21,652 bases of DNA from Pseudomonadota bacterium (GCA_016198545.1 JACQIJ010000156.1:1-21652), one strand, 5' to 3'. Shown: positions 6,736-13,856, counted from the stretch's first letter. Translations and numbers: made by a program. Notes: generated by a model from the sequence alone, not told the origin.

Positions 6736-7885
6736 CCCGCCATTCCCGTCAGAGAACGCGCGAAATCAGCGGCCCTGAAAGGCCGCAGATCCCCGATCTG
6801 CTCTCCCACGCCAATCAGGTGGATAGGAATGCCGAATGAATCCGCAAGACTGACAACCACGCCGCCCCTGGCCGACCCGTCCAGCTTTGTTACCACAAGC
6901 CCGGTAACGCTTACCATTTCACGGAAAATCCTTACCTGCTCATGCGCATTCTGGCCCGTGGTCGCATCCAGAACCAGCAGCACGGCGTGAGGCAGGCTTT
7001 CATCGTGCTTTTTAAGGACGCGGACAATTTTCTGCAGCTCCGCCATCAGATTCGACTTATTATGCAGCCGTCCCGCCGTATCGATCAGGAGCACATCGGC
7101 GTTTTCGCTTTGTGCCTTCTCATACGCCTCATAAGCCAGCGCAGCGGCATCCGCGCCGGTATCTTTCTTCACAAACGACGCGCCGCTGCGCTGCGCCCAG
7201 ATTTCAAGCTGTTCCACTGCCGCTGCGCGAAACGTATCCCCGGCCGCCAACATGACTTTTTTACCCTTATGCTCATGCAGATCATGCGCGATCTTGCCGA
7301 TGGTCGTCGTCTTGCCGGCGCCGTTGACGCCGCAGACGAGGACGGTGAAGGGGGGTATGTTCCCTGAAAACTCCAATGGCCCTGCCACCGGCTCTAGAAT
7401 TTTTGCGATGCTTTCCACCAGCGCCTCTCTCACCTCGTCTTCGGAAACATCCTTGCCGAAGCGCCCTTCGCCGAATTCCGTAACGATTTTTGCCGCCGTC
7501 TTCGGGCCGAGGTCGGCGGTAATCAGGAGATCCTCCAGCGAATCCAGAATAGCCTGATCCAACCTGCGCTTGGTCAGGATGTCGCCGATGCCTTGCGTGA
7601 TTTTCTGCGTGGATTTCGAAAGACCGCCGGTCAGGCGCGACAGCCATCCGCCGCGCTCAGAATCCGCTAGTTTTTTTTTACAGGAACGTCCGGAAAATCC
7701 TCCATATCCTCGAGAATTTCCATTTCGGTTTCTTCGAATATCTTGTGCTTCTGGTCGGGAGACAGATCGGAATCGTACTCCGTCGGCGGCTCAATATCCG
7801 CATCGCGGGAATGGCGCAAAACGCGCTGATCCTTGCGTTCCTCGTCATTTTTTCCCTGGTTTTTTTTATTGCGCCAGAAAACCAT
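6732..7885 (-). CDS. ftsY: FtsY, signal recognition particle receptor GTPase, interrupted by a -1 frameshift at an A9 run
   Basis: Receptor for the signal recognition particle; its GTPase docks Ffh-ribosome complexes at the membrane. The coding sequence lies in two frames. The first (7885-7667, 72 codons, start MVFWRNKK) encodes an acidic A domain and ends VPVKKN at a TAG. The second is open from before 7670 to the TAA at 6734-6732 and begins LADSERGGWLSRLTGGL, followed by the NG domain: G1 GVNGAGKTTT, GDTFRAAA, G3 DTAGRLHN, G4 TKLDGSARGG, closing GVGEQIGDLRPF. Adding one A to the nine A residues (7679-7671), or a -1 slip there, gives one continuous protein of about 384 residues, a normal length. 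AGAGG precedes the ATG at a good distance, 12 bases after ribH. No plausible internal start restores the missing N-terminal helix of NG. Either a homopolymer error or real slippage is involved. Confidence 0.88.
7667..7681 (-). other. Slippery A9 site with in-frame TAG in ftsY
   Basis: On the minus strand the zero-frame codons read GTA AAA AAA AAC TAG. This contains the classic -1 heptamer A AAA AAC directly before the stop and is also long enough for RNA polymerase slippage. Both would join the A-domain frame to the NG-domain frame. A modest 5-bp GC stem (7656-7652 with 7639-7635) begins 13 bases downstream of the heptamer. Confidence 0.6.
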
Positions 7886-7897
7886 AATATACCTCTC

Positions 7898-8317
7898 TCA
7901 GGCCTTATATCTACGCTTTAACGCCAGCATATGCAAGGCCGCTTTTGCCGCCTCGCCGCCCTTGTTCTTGCGCTTCATGTCGGCGCGGGCATAGGCCTGC
8001 TCGTCGTTTTCAACCGTCAGGATGCCGTTGCCCAACGCGATATCCTTCTTCAGGACAAGCTTGTAAACGCCGCGCGCGCTTTCGTTGCAGACAATGTCGT
8101 AGTGCGTGGTTTCACCGCGTATAACGCAGCCGAGAACGATAAATGCGTCATATTGATCATGCGTCCATTTGAGCACCGCCGGAATTTCCAGCGCGCCGGG
8201 AACGGTCAGCACATCGTATTTAGCGCCCGCTTCTTCCAGCGCGGCTCGCGCACCCGCCAACAGCATATCGTTGATTTCGGCGTAGTAGCGCGCCTCGATG
8301 ATAAGAACTTTTGTCAT
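7898..8317 (-). CDS. ribH: 6,7-dimethyl-8-ribityllumazine synthase
   Basis: Condenses 5-amino-6-ribitylamino-uracil with 3,4-dihydroxy-2-butanone 4-phosphate to lumazine, the penultimate riboflavin step. The 139-residue length is usual. Visible motifs are the N-terminal IIEARYYAEINDML (substrate-binding aromatic region), VPGALEIP (39-46), and GCVIRGETTHYDIVCNES (63-80) with the catalytic histidine H72, then GVYKLVLKKDIALGNGILT. The start ATG overlaps the ribB stop in an ATGA arrangement, with GAGGAG upstream, indicating translational coupling. It is the last riboflavin gene here; ftsY follows after 12 bases rather than the nusB seen in many alphaproteobacteria. Confidence 0.95.
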   Translation of the reverse strand: MTKVLIIEARYYAEINDMLLAGARAALEEAGAKYDVLTVPGALEIPAVLKWTHDQYDAFIVLGCVIRGETTHYDIVCNESARGVYKLVLKKDIALGNGILTVENDEQAYARADMKRKNKGGEAAKAALHMLALKRRYKA

Positions 8318-8958
8318 GGCCGTCTCCTCACGGCATCCACCATCCCCGCAATCGTCCCCACCTTCATCCCATGCGCCGCGGAAAAGCGCAGCAATTCAGG
8401 CAGGCGCGCCATCGTGCCGTCGTCGTTCATGACTTCGCAGATCACCGCCGCGCCGGAATACCCGGCCAGCTTCGCCGCCTCGACGGCAGCCTCCGTATGG
8501 CCGGCGCGCTCCAGCACGCCGCCGGGACGCGCGCGCAACGGGAAAATATGGCCGGGAACGGATACGTCTTCCGGCCCGGTGCGCGGGTCTATTGCCACCT
8601 GTACCGTGCGGGCGCGGTCGGCGACGGAAATGCCGGTCGTGATTCCATCCTTCGCGCCGATGGAAACCGTAAAGGCGGTATTGAAAGTCGATGTATTGCG
8701 GTCGGTCATCATCGGCAGGCGCAGCCGATCGATCATCGCGCCTTCCATCGCCAGACATATGAGGCCGCGCCCGAACCGCGCCATGAAGTTGATTGACTCC
8801 GGCGTCACGCGCGCGGCGGGGATAATAAGGTCGCCCTCGTTCTCGCGGTTTTCATCATCCACCAAGATGAACATGCGCCCAGCCCTCGCCTCCGCGATAA
8901 TTTCATCGGTAGTGGCGATGCCGGATTTGTTCAGGCTGATAACTTTGGCTGTGGTCAT
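8314..8958 (-). CDS. ribB: 3,4-dihydroxy-2-butanone 4-phosphate synthase
   Basis: Makes the four-carbon riboflavin precursor from ribulose 5-phosphate. The 214-residue protein carries the acidic metal-binding loop DDENRENEGDL (34-43), GLICLAM, TSTFNTAFTVSI, GHIFPLRARPGGVLERAGHTEA (residues 136-157, with H154), CEVMNDDGTMAR (E175) and the terminal GMKVGTIA. It ends right after the DHBP synthase fold: there is no C-terminal GTP cyclohydrolase II or RibA-like domain, unlike the ribBA fusions common in this class. RibA must therefore be encoded elsewhere. The gap to ribE is five bases and no clear Shine-Dalgarno is present, so translation is probably coupled to ribE. It overlaps ribH by four bases. 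Confidence 0.94.
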   Translation of the reverse strand: MTTAKVISLNKSGIATTDEIIAEARAGRMFILVDDENRENEGDLIIPAARVTPESINFMARFGRGLICLAMEGAMIDRLRLPMMTDRNTSTFNTAFTVSIGAKDGITTGISVADRARTVQVAIDPRTGPEDVSVPGHIFPLRARPGGVLERAGHTEAAVEAAKLAGYSGAAVICEVMNDDGTMARLPELLRFSAAHGMKVGTIAGMVDAVRRRP

Positions 8959-8963
8959 TTTAT

Positions 8964-9560
8964 TTATGCAGCTTCTTTCCCCAGAATGCGGGCAACGTAA
9001 CGCGCCAGCATATCAACCTCAAGATTTATCTTATCACCCTTCCGCCAGCGGCCGATATTCGTGACCGCCCATGTATGCGGGATGATGCAGACGCCGAATA
9101 CCGGCCCCTCCACCTCGTTCACCGTCAACGATATGCCGTTCAGCGCAACAGACCCTTTTGGCGCGATATAGGGCGCGAGGGCATCCGGCGCACGAATTTT
9201 CAGCCGCCACGCATCGCCGTCCGGCGTGACGCTTTCCACCGTCGCAAGACCATCGACATGGCCGGAAACCATATGCCCGCCCATTTCATCGCCCACGCGC
9301 AGGGATGTTTCCAGATTAACCGGCATGCCTTTTTGCCACTGCCCCACATTGGTTTTAGAAAGGGTTTCGGCCGCCGCATCGAAGGCCAGCCAATCCGATC
9401 CCTTTTCTACCACTGTCAGGCAGCACCCGTCGCACGCTACGGATGCGCCTGTTTCAATTTCATCCAACGGCAACGCCGCACGGATGACTACCCGCCGCGC
9501 GTGGTTTTTTTCCTTAATTTCAGTAATTTCGCCAGTTATCCGTATAATGCCTGTAAACAT
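8964..9560 (-). CDS. ribE: Riboflavin synthase, alpha chain
   Basis: Dismutates two molecules of 6,7-dimethyl-8-ribityllumazine to riboflavin and the pyrimidine recycled by RibH. The 198-residue protein is two tandem lumazine-binding barrels (about 1-97 and 98-190). It begins with the invariant MFTGII; the paired repeat motifs are DGCCLTVVE in the first barrel and NGISLTVNEV in the second. Further signatures are LETSLRVGDEMGGHMVSGHVDG and PHTWAVTNIGRWRKGDKINLEVD. AGGA lies about seven bases before the ATG. The gene follows the secreted ChaN-like gene by only 35 bases, leaving no room for an FMN riboswitch, so expression probably comes from further upstream. No ribD is present in the cluster. 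Confidence 0.95.
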   Translation of the reverse strand: MFTGIIRITGEITEIKEKNHARRVVIRAALPLDEIETGASVACDGCCLTVVEKGSDWLAFDAAAETLSKTNVGQWQKGMPVNLETSLRVGDEMGGHMVSGHVDGLATVESVTPDGDAWRLKIRAPDALAPYIAPKGSVALNGISLTVNEVEGPVFGVCIIPHTWAVTNIGRWRKGDKINLEVDMLARYVARILGKEAA

Positions 9561-9595
9561 GGCCGCATCCTACAACAATTGTCATCAAAAATCAC

Positions 9596-10624
9596 TTACG
9601 GCGTGGGCGCACCTGGCTTTTTTGCAGCGCCGCTTCCTGAAAAAGGAATATCACCAACCTTGTAGATACGCTGTTCTCCCGTCAAAAAGAGGAAATCCGC
9701 CTTGTTGTTACCAGAATCATAATGAGTCAGCTTGGCTGTTTCGGGAAACATGCTGATATGGACGACGTTCTCAGTGCCCAGCAAAGTCTTGATGCTTTTC
9801 GGCGCACCGGTAAAGTGCCCGTTGCCAAATAGAATAACGCTGCGCTTGCCCCCCGCCGCTTCCTTTATAAAGGCAACGCGCCCGGAATCGTTGCTCCTTT
9901 CGCCCATAATCTCCTCAAATCGCTCTGGGGTAATTTTCAGACGGGATATATTTTCAATCCAATATTTCTCATTAAATTCCTGTGTCATAAATTGTGCGCC
10001 GGGGCATTCTTTTTCGAAAGCAGCAGACATGCCGCCAAAAAAGCCGTATATCTCGGCGCGCTCCTCAGGAGAAGCGATGCCTTTTGTAAATATATTTGCA
10101 GACAGCAATTTTATGCCCCTGGATGCAGCATATATGATGCCCTCGGCAACACGCATACGCGCCTCTTCGGCACCCTCACGGTCCCACAATTTCCCGCCAT
10201 CATATTGCGTGGCAAATTCCTCAGGCGTCAGGGAACCCGCAATCAAATCGTCGATGCCTTTCTGAGTATCAAGCGCGCGCTCAATAAAAATCGCCTCGAC
10301 GCCCATCGACGACAGATAATCGATATGCTCTTTCGTGTAAAAATAATCGTAGATCCTGTGGTCGGAATGGTCGTTGTCCCCATACAACATAAACTGCCTG
10401 TCCGCAGGAACGGATTGATAGAATTCGGCGACAGAGCGGGAATCAAACGGGGAAAGATCGAACGGTTGCGCCGGCGGCGGCGCGCAGTGGCTTTTGTTTC
10501 CCGCAGGCGCAGCCTGACCACCGGCTTCCGCGAAAGCAGGTGCATGCCACCCGACGCCTCCTGCGAATACGACGCCCGCCGCAAACAAAAAAATTACTTT
10601 CGAAAGATTATCTTTCCTTGCCAT
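9596..10624 (-). CDS. Secreted protein with ChaN/EreA-like (TraB-type) fold, tentative
   Basis: A 342-residue protein with a signal peptide: basic start MARKDNLSK, hydrophobic core VIFLFAAGVVFAGGVG and a likely cleavage site near AFA (about residue 32), followed by an Ala/Pro-rich linker. The mature domain has a pattern seen in the ChaN/EreA-like superfamily: a strand ending FMLYGDNDHSDHR (H86, H89), then AIFIERAL (E115) and, near the C-terminus, SVILFGNGHFTG (GNGH 267-270). Those families bind haem or act as hydrolases, but I cannot tell which applies, and the identification is tentative. An upstream ATG at 10630 abuts GGGAG with no spacing; the ATG at 10624 lies six bases from it and is preferred. 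It heads the minus-strand unit leading into ribE, an unusual partner for riboflavin genes. Confidence 0.72.
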   Translation of the reverse strand: MARKDNLSKVIFLFAAGVVFAGGVGWHAPAFAEAGGQAAPAGNKSHCAPPPAQPFDLSPFDSRSVAEFYQSVPADRQFMLYGDNDHSDHRIYDYFYTKEHIDYLSSMGVEAIFIERALDTQKGIDDLIAGSLTPEEFATQYDGGKLWDREGAEEARMRVAEGIIYAASRGIKLLSANIFTKGIASPEERAEIYGFFGGMSAAFEKECPGAQFMTQEFNEKYWIENISRLKITPERFEEIMGERSNDSGRVAFIKEAAGGKRSVILFGNGHFTGAPKSIKTLLGTENVVHISMFPETAKLTHYDSGNNKADFLFLTGEQRIYKVGDIPFSGSGAAKKPGAPTP

Positions 10625-10649
10625 ATTCATCTCCCATATTTCTATATTG

Positions 10650-10667
10650 CGAGCAAATGTAAGCTCG
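10650..10667. repeat. Short inverted repeat in the divergent ChaN-like/atpB spacer
   Basis: CGAGC (10650-10654) and GCTCG (10663-10667) flank an 8-base A-rich loop just upstream of the ChaN-like gene. It could be an operator or nothing; five base pairs is not strong evidence. Confidence 0.2.
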
Positions 10668-10732
10668 TTTATGACCAGAAATCAAGTCTCTTGTACCTGC
10701 CCGTTTCAGGGAAAGAGCTGTCGGATTTACCA

Positions 10733-10761
10733 TTGCATTTCTTTCCAAAACACGCTAAAAA
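10733..10761 (+). promoter_or_regulatory. Candidate promoter for the F0 ATP synthase operon
   Basis: TTGCAT (10733-10738), a 17-base spacer, TAAAAA (10756-10761). It is the best pair found in the 168-base gap before atpB. Transcription would begin near 10768, just upstream of the AGGAG at 10778-10782. Both hexamers are imperfect. Confidence 0.3.
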
Positions 10762-10792
10762 CAGGCGAAATTATGGCAGGAGTAAAGAGTAA

Positions 10793-11539
10793 GTGGCTGA
10801 TCCGCTTCACCAGTTTGTTATTGAACCCATCGTTCCCCTGAATATAGGGGGGGTGGACGTTTCCTTTACCAACTCGTCGCTGTGGATGATGGCCAGCATT
10901 GGCGTTTCTTTTGTACTGTTCAACACGGCCATGAGGCGCAAAGCTCTTGTCCCTGGCCGGCTGCAGGTTCTTGTCGAGATGTTTTACCAGATGGTCTCCG
11001 ACATGGTGAAAAGTACCATCGGGCCGGAAGGAAGGCGTTATTTTCCTCTCATTTTCACAATTTTCATGCTGGTTCTGATGGGCAATCTTCTGGGCCTGAT
11101 ACCCTATTCATTCACCTATACAAGCCATATCATCGTCACCGCCGCGCTGTCGTTCATGATTTTCCTGGCCGTCGTCGTTATCGGGCTGGCCCGGCACGGC
11201 GTTCACTTCCTCAGTCTGTTCGCGCCGGCGGGGGTTCCGGTAATTCTGTATCCGTTCCTCGTTCCGATTGAGATCATTTCCTACATCGCGCGGCCTATTA
11301 CGCACAGCGTGCGTCTTTTCGCCAACATGATGGCGGGGCATATCATGCTGAAAGTTTTTGCCGGATTCAGCGTCGCCCTTATCACAACGGGCGCGGTGGG
11401 GGTCGCGGCCAGCGCCGTGCCTGTTCTGGTCAACGCCGCGTTGATCGCTTTTGAATTGCTGATCGCGCTGCTTCAGGCTTATGTGTTCGCAATACTCGCC
11501 TGCATCTACCTGAAGGATACCGTGGAGATCGCGCACTGA
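10793..11539 (+). CDS. atpB: F0F1 ATP synthase subunit a
   Basis: Integral membrane subunit a of F0, providing the two half-channels for protons. The 248-residue sequence has about five or six hydrophobic segments. The essential arginine is R174 in HSVRLFANMMAGH (171-183), facing the c-ring carboxylate; the last helix contains the conserved ELLIALLQAYVFAIL with Q228. The N-terminus MADPLHQFVIEPIVPL is typical of alphaproteobacterial AtpB. The start is GTG at 10793 with AGGAG ten bases upstream. It heads the F0 cluster with atpE, atpF' and atpF in order. The atpI gene that often precedes atpB in this class is absent; the upstream neighbour is divergent. Confidence 0.96.
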   Translation: MADPLHQFVIEPIVPLNIGGVDVSFTNSSLWMMASIGVSFVLFNTAMRRKALVPGRLQVLVEMFYQMVSDMVKSTIGPEGRRYFPLIFTIFMLVLMGNLLGLIPYSFTYTSHIIVTAALSFMIFLAVVVIGLARHGVHFLSLFAPAGVPVILYPFLVPIEIISYIARPITHSVRLFANMMAGHIMLKVFAGFSVALITTGAVGVAASAVPVLVNAALIAFELLIALLQAYVFAILACIYLKDTVEIAH

Positions 11540-11571
11540 TTTTTTTAACCAACCGAAGGAAGGAAACGTAA

Positions 11572-11799
11572 ATGGAAGTTGAAGCAATGAAACTGTTGGC
11601 ATCGGCCCTCGTCCTGCTGCCCCTGATGGGCGTTGGCATCGGCCTCGGGCTTATTTTCGCAGCCTACAATCTGGCCGTCGGACGCAACCCGAACGCCAGC
11701 GACGTACTGGAAAAGAAATTCTGGCTGACGTTCGCTTTCGTCGAGATGTTCGGCCTGGTCACCATCGTGGCCTGGGCGCTGCTGTTCTTCACGGCCTGA
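11572..11799 (+). CDS. atpE: F0F1 ATP synthase subunit c
   Basis: Proteolipid that oligomerises into the rotating c-ring. The 75 residues form a hairpin of two membrane helices: the first holds the glycine-rich GVGIGLGLI (20-28), the polar loop is AVGRNPNA (35-42), and the second carries the ion-binding carboxylate E58 in TFAFVEMFGLV. The context of E58 lacks the extra polar ligands usual in sodium-binding c subunits, so proton coupling is inferred. A repeated GAAGGAAGGAAA purine tract gives a strong ribosome binding site, as expected for the subunit needed in highest copy number. It lies 32 bases after atpB and 11 before atpF'. Confidence 0.96.
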   Translation: MEVEAMKLLASALVLLPLMGVGIGLGLIFAAYNLAVGRNPNASDVLEKKFWLTFAFVEMFGLVTIVAWALLFFTA

Positions 11800-11810
11800 G
11801 CGTTCCGCAG

Positions 11811-12464
11811 ATGAAGATATCTTCCGCCGCCATAGCCCGCCGGCTTTCCGCCTCGGCTTTTTGCGCCGTATGGTTCATTACGGCCGGAATGGCTTTCGCG
11901 GCTGAGGATGGCGGCGGGCATCATGCTGACGCAGTCGCTCACGGCGGCGAGCATGGGGGCGGACCCGGCCTTCCGCAGCTTGATGCATCAACTTTCCCAA
12001 GCCAGCTTTTCTGGCTCGCCGTAACATTCGCCATCCTGTATCTCTATTTCAGCCGCAAAGCTTTGCCGGAAATTTCCGGCGTCATCGAAAACAGGCGCGA
12101 ACGGGTCCAGAGCGATCTGGACACGGCGGAAAGGCTGCGCAAGGATGCCGAAAAAGCGCAAGGGGATTATGAAGTCCTGCTTTCCGGCGCCCGGACGGAA
12201 GCGACATCCCTGATGTCAAAAGCCGTAAACACGGTCAAGGAAAAGGCTGAAATGGAAATGGCCGCCTTGCGCGAAAAGGGATTGGAACAAATTGCCGCCC
12301 TTGAATCGCAACTGACCGCCGACAAGAAAAAAGCCATGTCGGAAATGGACACGATTGTGGCGGAAGCAGCCAGCCAGGCCGCCGAAAAAATCATCGGCAT
12401 CAAGGCGGATCTGGGCACCGCGCGTTCAGTTGTTCAATCACTCCACCGGCAGGAGGCAGCATAA
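11811..12464 (+). CDS. atpF': F0F1 ATP synthase subunit b' (with His/Gly-rich N-terminal segment)
   Basis: One of the two different peripheral-stalk b-type subunits found in alphaproteobacteria and phototrophs. The 217 residues contain a signal-like hydrophobic stretch at about 10-31, then a His/Gly-rich segment (GGGHHADAVAHGGEHGGG, about 34-51), the membrane anchor FPSQLFWLAVTFAILYLYFS (about 62-81), and a long charged coiled coil from about 90 to the C-terminus. FPSQLFWLAVTF is the b' hallmark. The His-rich region would face the periplasm and might bind metal, although similar low-complexity inserts occur in other b' proteins. The ATG at 11811 has little Shine-Dalgarno, but 11-base spacing from atpE permits coupling. 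The gap to atpF is one base. Confidence 0.93.
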   Translation: MKISSAAIARRLSASAFCAVWFITAGMAFAAEDGGGHHADAVAHGGEHGGGPGLPQLDASTFPSQLFWLAVTFAILYLYFSRKALPEISGVIENRRERVQSDLDTAERLRKDAEKAQGDYEVLLSGARTEATSLMSKAVNTVKEKAEMEMAALREKGLEQIAALESQLTADKKKAMSEMDTIVAEAASQAAEKIIGIKADLGTARSVVQSLHRQEAA

Positions 12465-12465
12465 C

Positions 12466-12954
12466 ATGGCACTCTTTGGCGATGCTACATTCTGGGTATT
12501 GATTTCATTCTGCCTTTTTCTTTTCGTGTTTTTCCGCCTTGGCCGCGGACCGATCCTAGCCAAGCTGGATGCCCGCATCGGCGAAATACGCAAGGAAATC
12601 AGCGCCGCCGAAACGCTGCGCATCGAAGCGCAGGAATTGCTGGCCCAGTACCAGCGCAAGCAGCGCGATGCCGCCAAGGAGGCCCGAACCATCATCGAAA
12701 CAGCCAGATCCCACGCCGTACAAATTACGCGTCAGGCCGAAACGGAACTTTCCGAATCCCTGAAACGCCGGGAACAGCAACTTGAAGATCGTCTGCGCCG
12801 CATCAAGGAAAGCGCGGCAACCGAAATACGCGCCTATGCTGCGGAATTGGCCGTTAAGGCCACGCGGAAAATCATCGCGGAGAAAATGGACGAGAAAACA
12901 AGCGCGCGCCTTGTGGATGCCTCCATAAAGCAAGTTGCGGAGCAACTGGGATAA
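12466..12954 (+). CDS. atpF: F0F1 ATP synthase subunit b
   Basis: Second peripheral-stalk subunit, pairing with b' to hold the F1 head. The 162-residue protein has one N-terminal membrane span (FWVLISFCLFLFVFF, about 8-24) followed by RLGRGPILAKLDARIGEIRKEI and a continuous charged coiled coil with heptad character to the end (AAELAVKATRKIIAEKM near the C-terminus). The frame is open upstream to 12355 but that part overlaps atpF' in another frame; the ATG at 12466 with AGGAGG nine bases upstream is the clear start. It closes the F0 group; the F1 genes are not in this window, as is normal for the split operons of this class. Confidence 0.94.
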   Translation: MALFGDATFWVLISFCLFLFVFFRLGRGPILAKLDARIGEIRKEISAAETLRIEAQELLAQYQRKQRDAAKEARTIIETARSHAVQITRQAETELSESLKRREQQLEDRLRRIKESAATEIRAYAAELAVKATRKIIAEKMDEKTSARLVDASIKQVAEQLG

Positions 12955-12996
12955 AGTCTTTTGACTTCCGGCGTTCCACGCTTCAATCTGTTTGAA

Positions 12997-13614
12997 ATGA
13001 CATACCGCCCCCCCCACCTTCTCGACTCCGCGCGATGGGCAGACATGCGCATCGGACTGCTCGGCGGCTCATTCAATCCCCCGCATGAGGGGCACCTGCA
13101 TGCGAGCCTCACAGCGCTGCACATGCTGAAGCTGGATTTCATATGGTGGCTTATCGCCCCGCAAAATCCCTTTAAGGACGAGGCATCGATCATGCCCTAT
13201 GAGGAACGGTTCCGGCTGTGCCGGGAAATGACCGCCGGCCACCCGCAAATCATGGTTACGGATATCGAACGGCAGATGGGTTTCAACCGATCCGTCGATA
13301 CCCTGATAACGTTGAGAAAGGCCCTGCCCCGTACCGAGCTTATCTGGGTGAGCGGGCTGGATATCGCCCATGAATTCCATCTCTGGCACAGATGGCAGGA
13401 CATATTGAAAATTGTCGCCACAGCCCATATTGCCCGCCCTCCTTACCAGGCTTTGATAAAGGACTGCCCTTTGCGGAAACTGCAGAGCCAGAATCACAAA
13501 AACCTTCAGAAAGCAGAAAAAGTGTTGCTTTCCCCCGGTCATACATACTGGCTCATGCAGTGTCCCGCGGTCGAGATATCATCAAAAGAAATTCGTTCTA
13601 AATCAGACTGTTAA
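12997..13614 (+). CDS. nadD: Nicotinate-nucleotide adenylyltransferase
   Basis: Transfers AMP from ATP to nicotinate mononucleotide, giving deamido-NAD. The 205-residue protein holds the nucleotidyltransferase signature GLLGGSFNPPHEGHL with the (H/T)xGH motif, then WWLIAPQNPFK, an ELIWVSGLDIAHEFHLWHRW segment (abbreviated family form G-x-D) and the C-terminal ISSKEIR. The start is uncertain: ATG at 12997 has no Shine-Dalgarno, TTG at 12961 would add 12 residues, and ATG at 13045 begins exactly at MRIGLLGG. I prefer 12997 because alphaproteobacterial members usually have a short arginine/tryptophan-containing extension before RIGLLGG. It follows atpF by 42 bases and may be read through from the ATP synthase operon. 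The C-terminus is slightly short but the key motifs are intact. Confidence 0.9.
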   Translation: MTYRPPHLLDSARWADMRIGLLGGSFNPPHEGHLHASLTALHMLKLDFIWWLIAPQNPFKDEASIMPYEERFRLCREMTAGHPQIMVTDIERQMGFNRSVDTLITLRKALPRTELIWVSGLDIAHEFHLWHRWQDILKIVATAHIARPPYQALIKDCPLRKLQSQNHKNLQKAEKVLLSPGHTYWLMQCPAVEISSKEIRSKSDC

Positions 13615-13661
13615 TGCTCTATTATTAATCTTATAGTTAATCAATGCGCCGGCCCCTTCAG

Positions 13662-13690
13662 TTGCAGACATTCTCTAAAAAGCGTAAAAT
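13662..13690 (+). promoter_or_regulatory. Promoter candidate for the nadD-rsfS intergenic RNA
   Basis: TTGCAG (13662-13667), an exact 17-base spacer, then TAAAAT (13685-13690, five of six -10 matches). Transcription is expected near 13697. Together with the terminator at 13799-13831 it delimits a short independent transcript. Confidence 0.5.
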
Positions 13691-13696
13691 GGAAGT

Positions 13697-13831
13697 ATGG
13701 AGAGAGCTTCAGGCTTGACCATAGAAAGAGGGGGTAAGTGACGCCGGACAGAAGTCCCGTTGTCCCCGTGCCCCGGCTTTCCAGACAACAAGGCAGAGAC
13801 GCGCCAATAGTTGCCTATTGGGGCGTTTTTT
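13697..13831 (+). ncRNA. Candidate structured small RNA between nadD and rsfS, about 135 nt
   Basis: A 254-base gap separates nadD from the rsfS start, in a region where these genes usually lie close. No plausible protein frame fills it, but a promoter-like pair precedes and an intrinsic terminator ends a 135-base unit. The RNA can fold as an irregular rod: CTTG (13714-13717) with CAAG (13789-13792); an asymmetric bubble; GAAAG (13724-13728) with CTTTC (13777-13781); GGGGTA (13731-13736) with TGCCCC (13769-13774); GGACA (13746-13750) with TGTCC (13761-13765). A rod with a central bubble recalls 6S RNA, but I do not recognise a diagnostic primary sequence, and it lacks SRP RNA and tmRNA signatures. 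Alternatively it is an attenuated leader for rsfS. Confidence 0.55.
13799..13831 (+). terminator. Intrinsic terminator of the intergenic RNA, upstream of rsfS
   Basis: A 12-position stem (13799-13810 with 13815-13826) with a single G-G mismatch closes a TTGC tetraloop and is followed by a T-run (13826-13831), then ATTAT. The stem is stable and GC-rich at its base. It sits 38 bases before the probable rsfS start, so it either ends a small RNA or attenuates rsfS transcription. Confidence 0.88.
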
Positions 13832-13856
13832 ATTATGTCATAACTCGCCCAACAAA

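Noticed and set aside
6720..6740. Terminator between converging cobT and ftsY
   Set aside because: The stop codons overlap by a few bases and no hairpin with a T-run is present.
7667..7885. The 72-codon ORF upstream of ftsY as an independent small gene
   Set aside because: Its MVFWRNKK start, acidic body and direct join to the NG-domain frame through the A-run match an FtsY A domain; its stop arises only from the frame at the homopolymer.
7931..9064. Long plus-strand ORF (377 codons) across the riboflavin genes
   Set aside because: It lies antisense to ribH and ribB, both strongly supported by family motifs. Its translation has no recognisable domain and reflects a GC-rich shadow frame.
9561..9595. 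FMN riboswitch upstream of ribE
   Set aside because: Only 35 bases separate ribE from the upstream stop, too short for the aptamer, and no conserved FMN-riboswitch pieces are seen.
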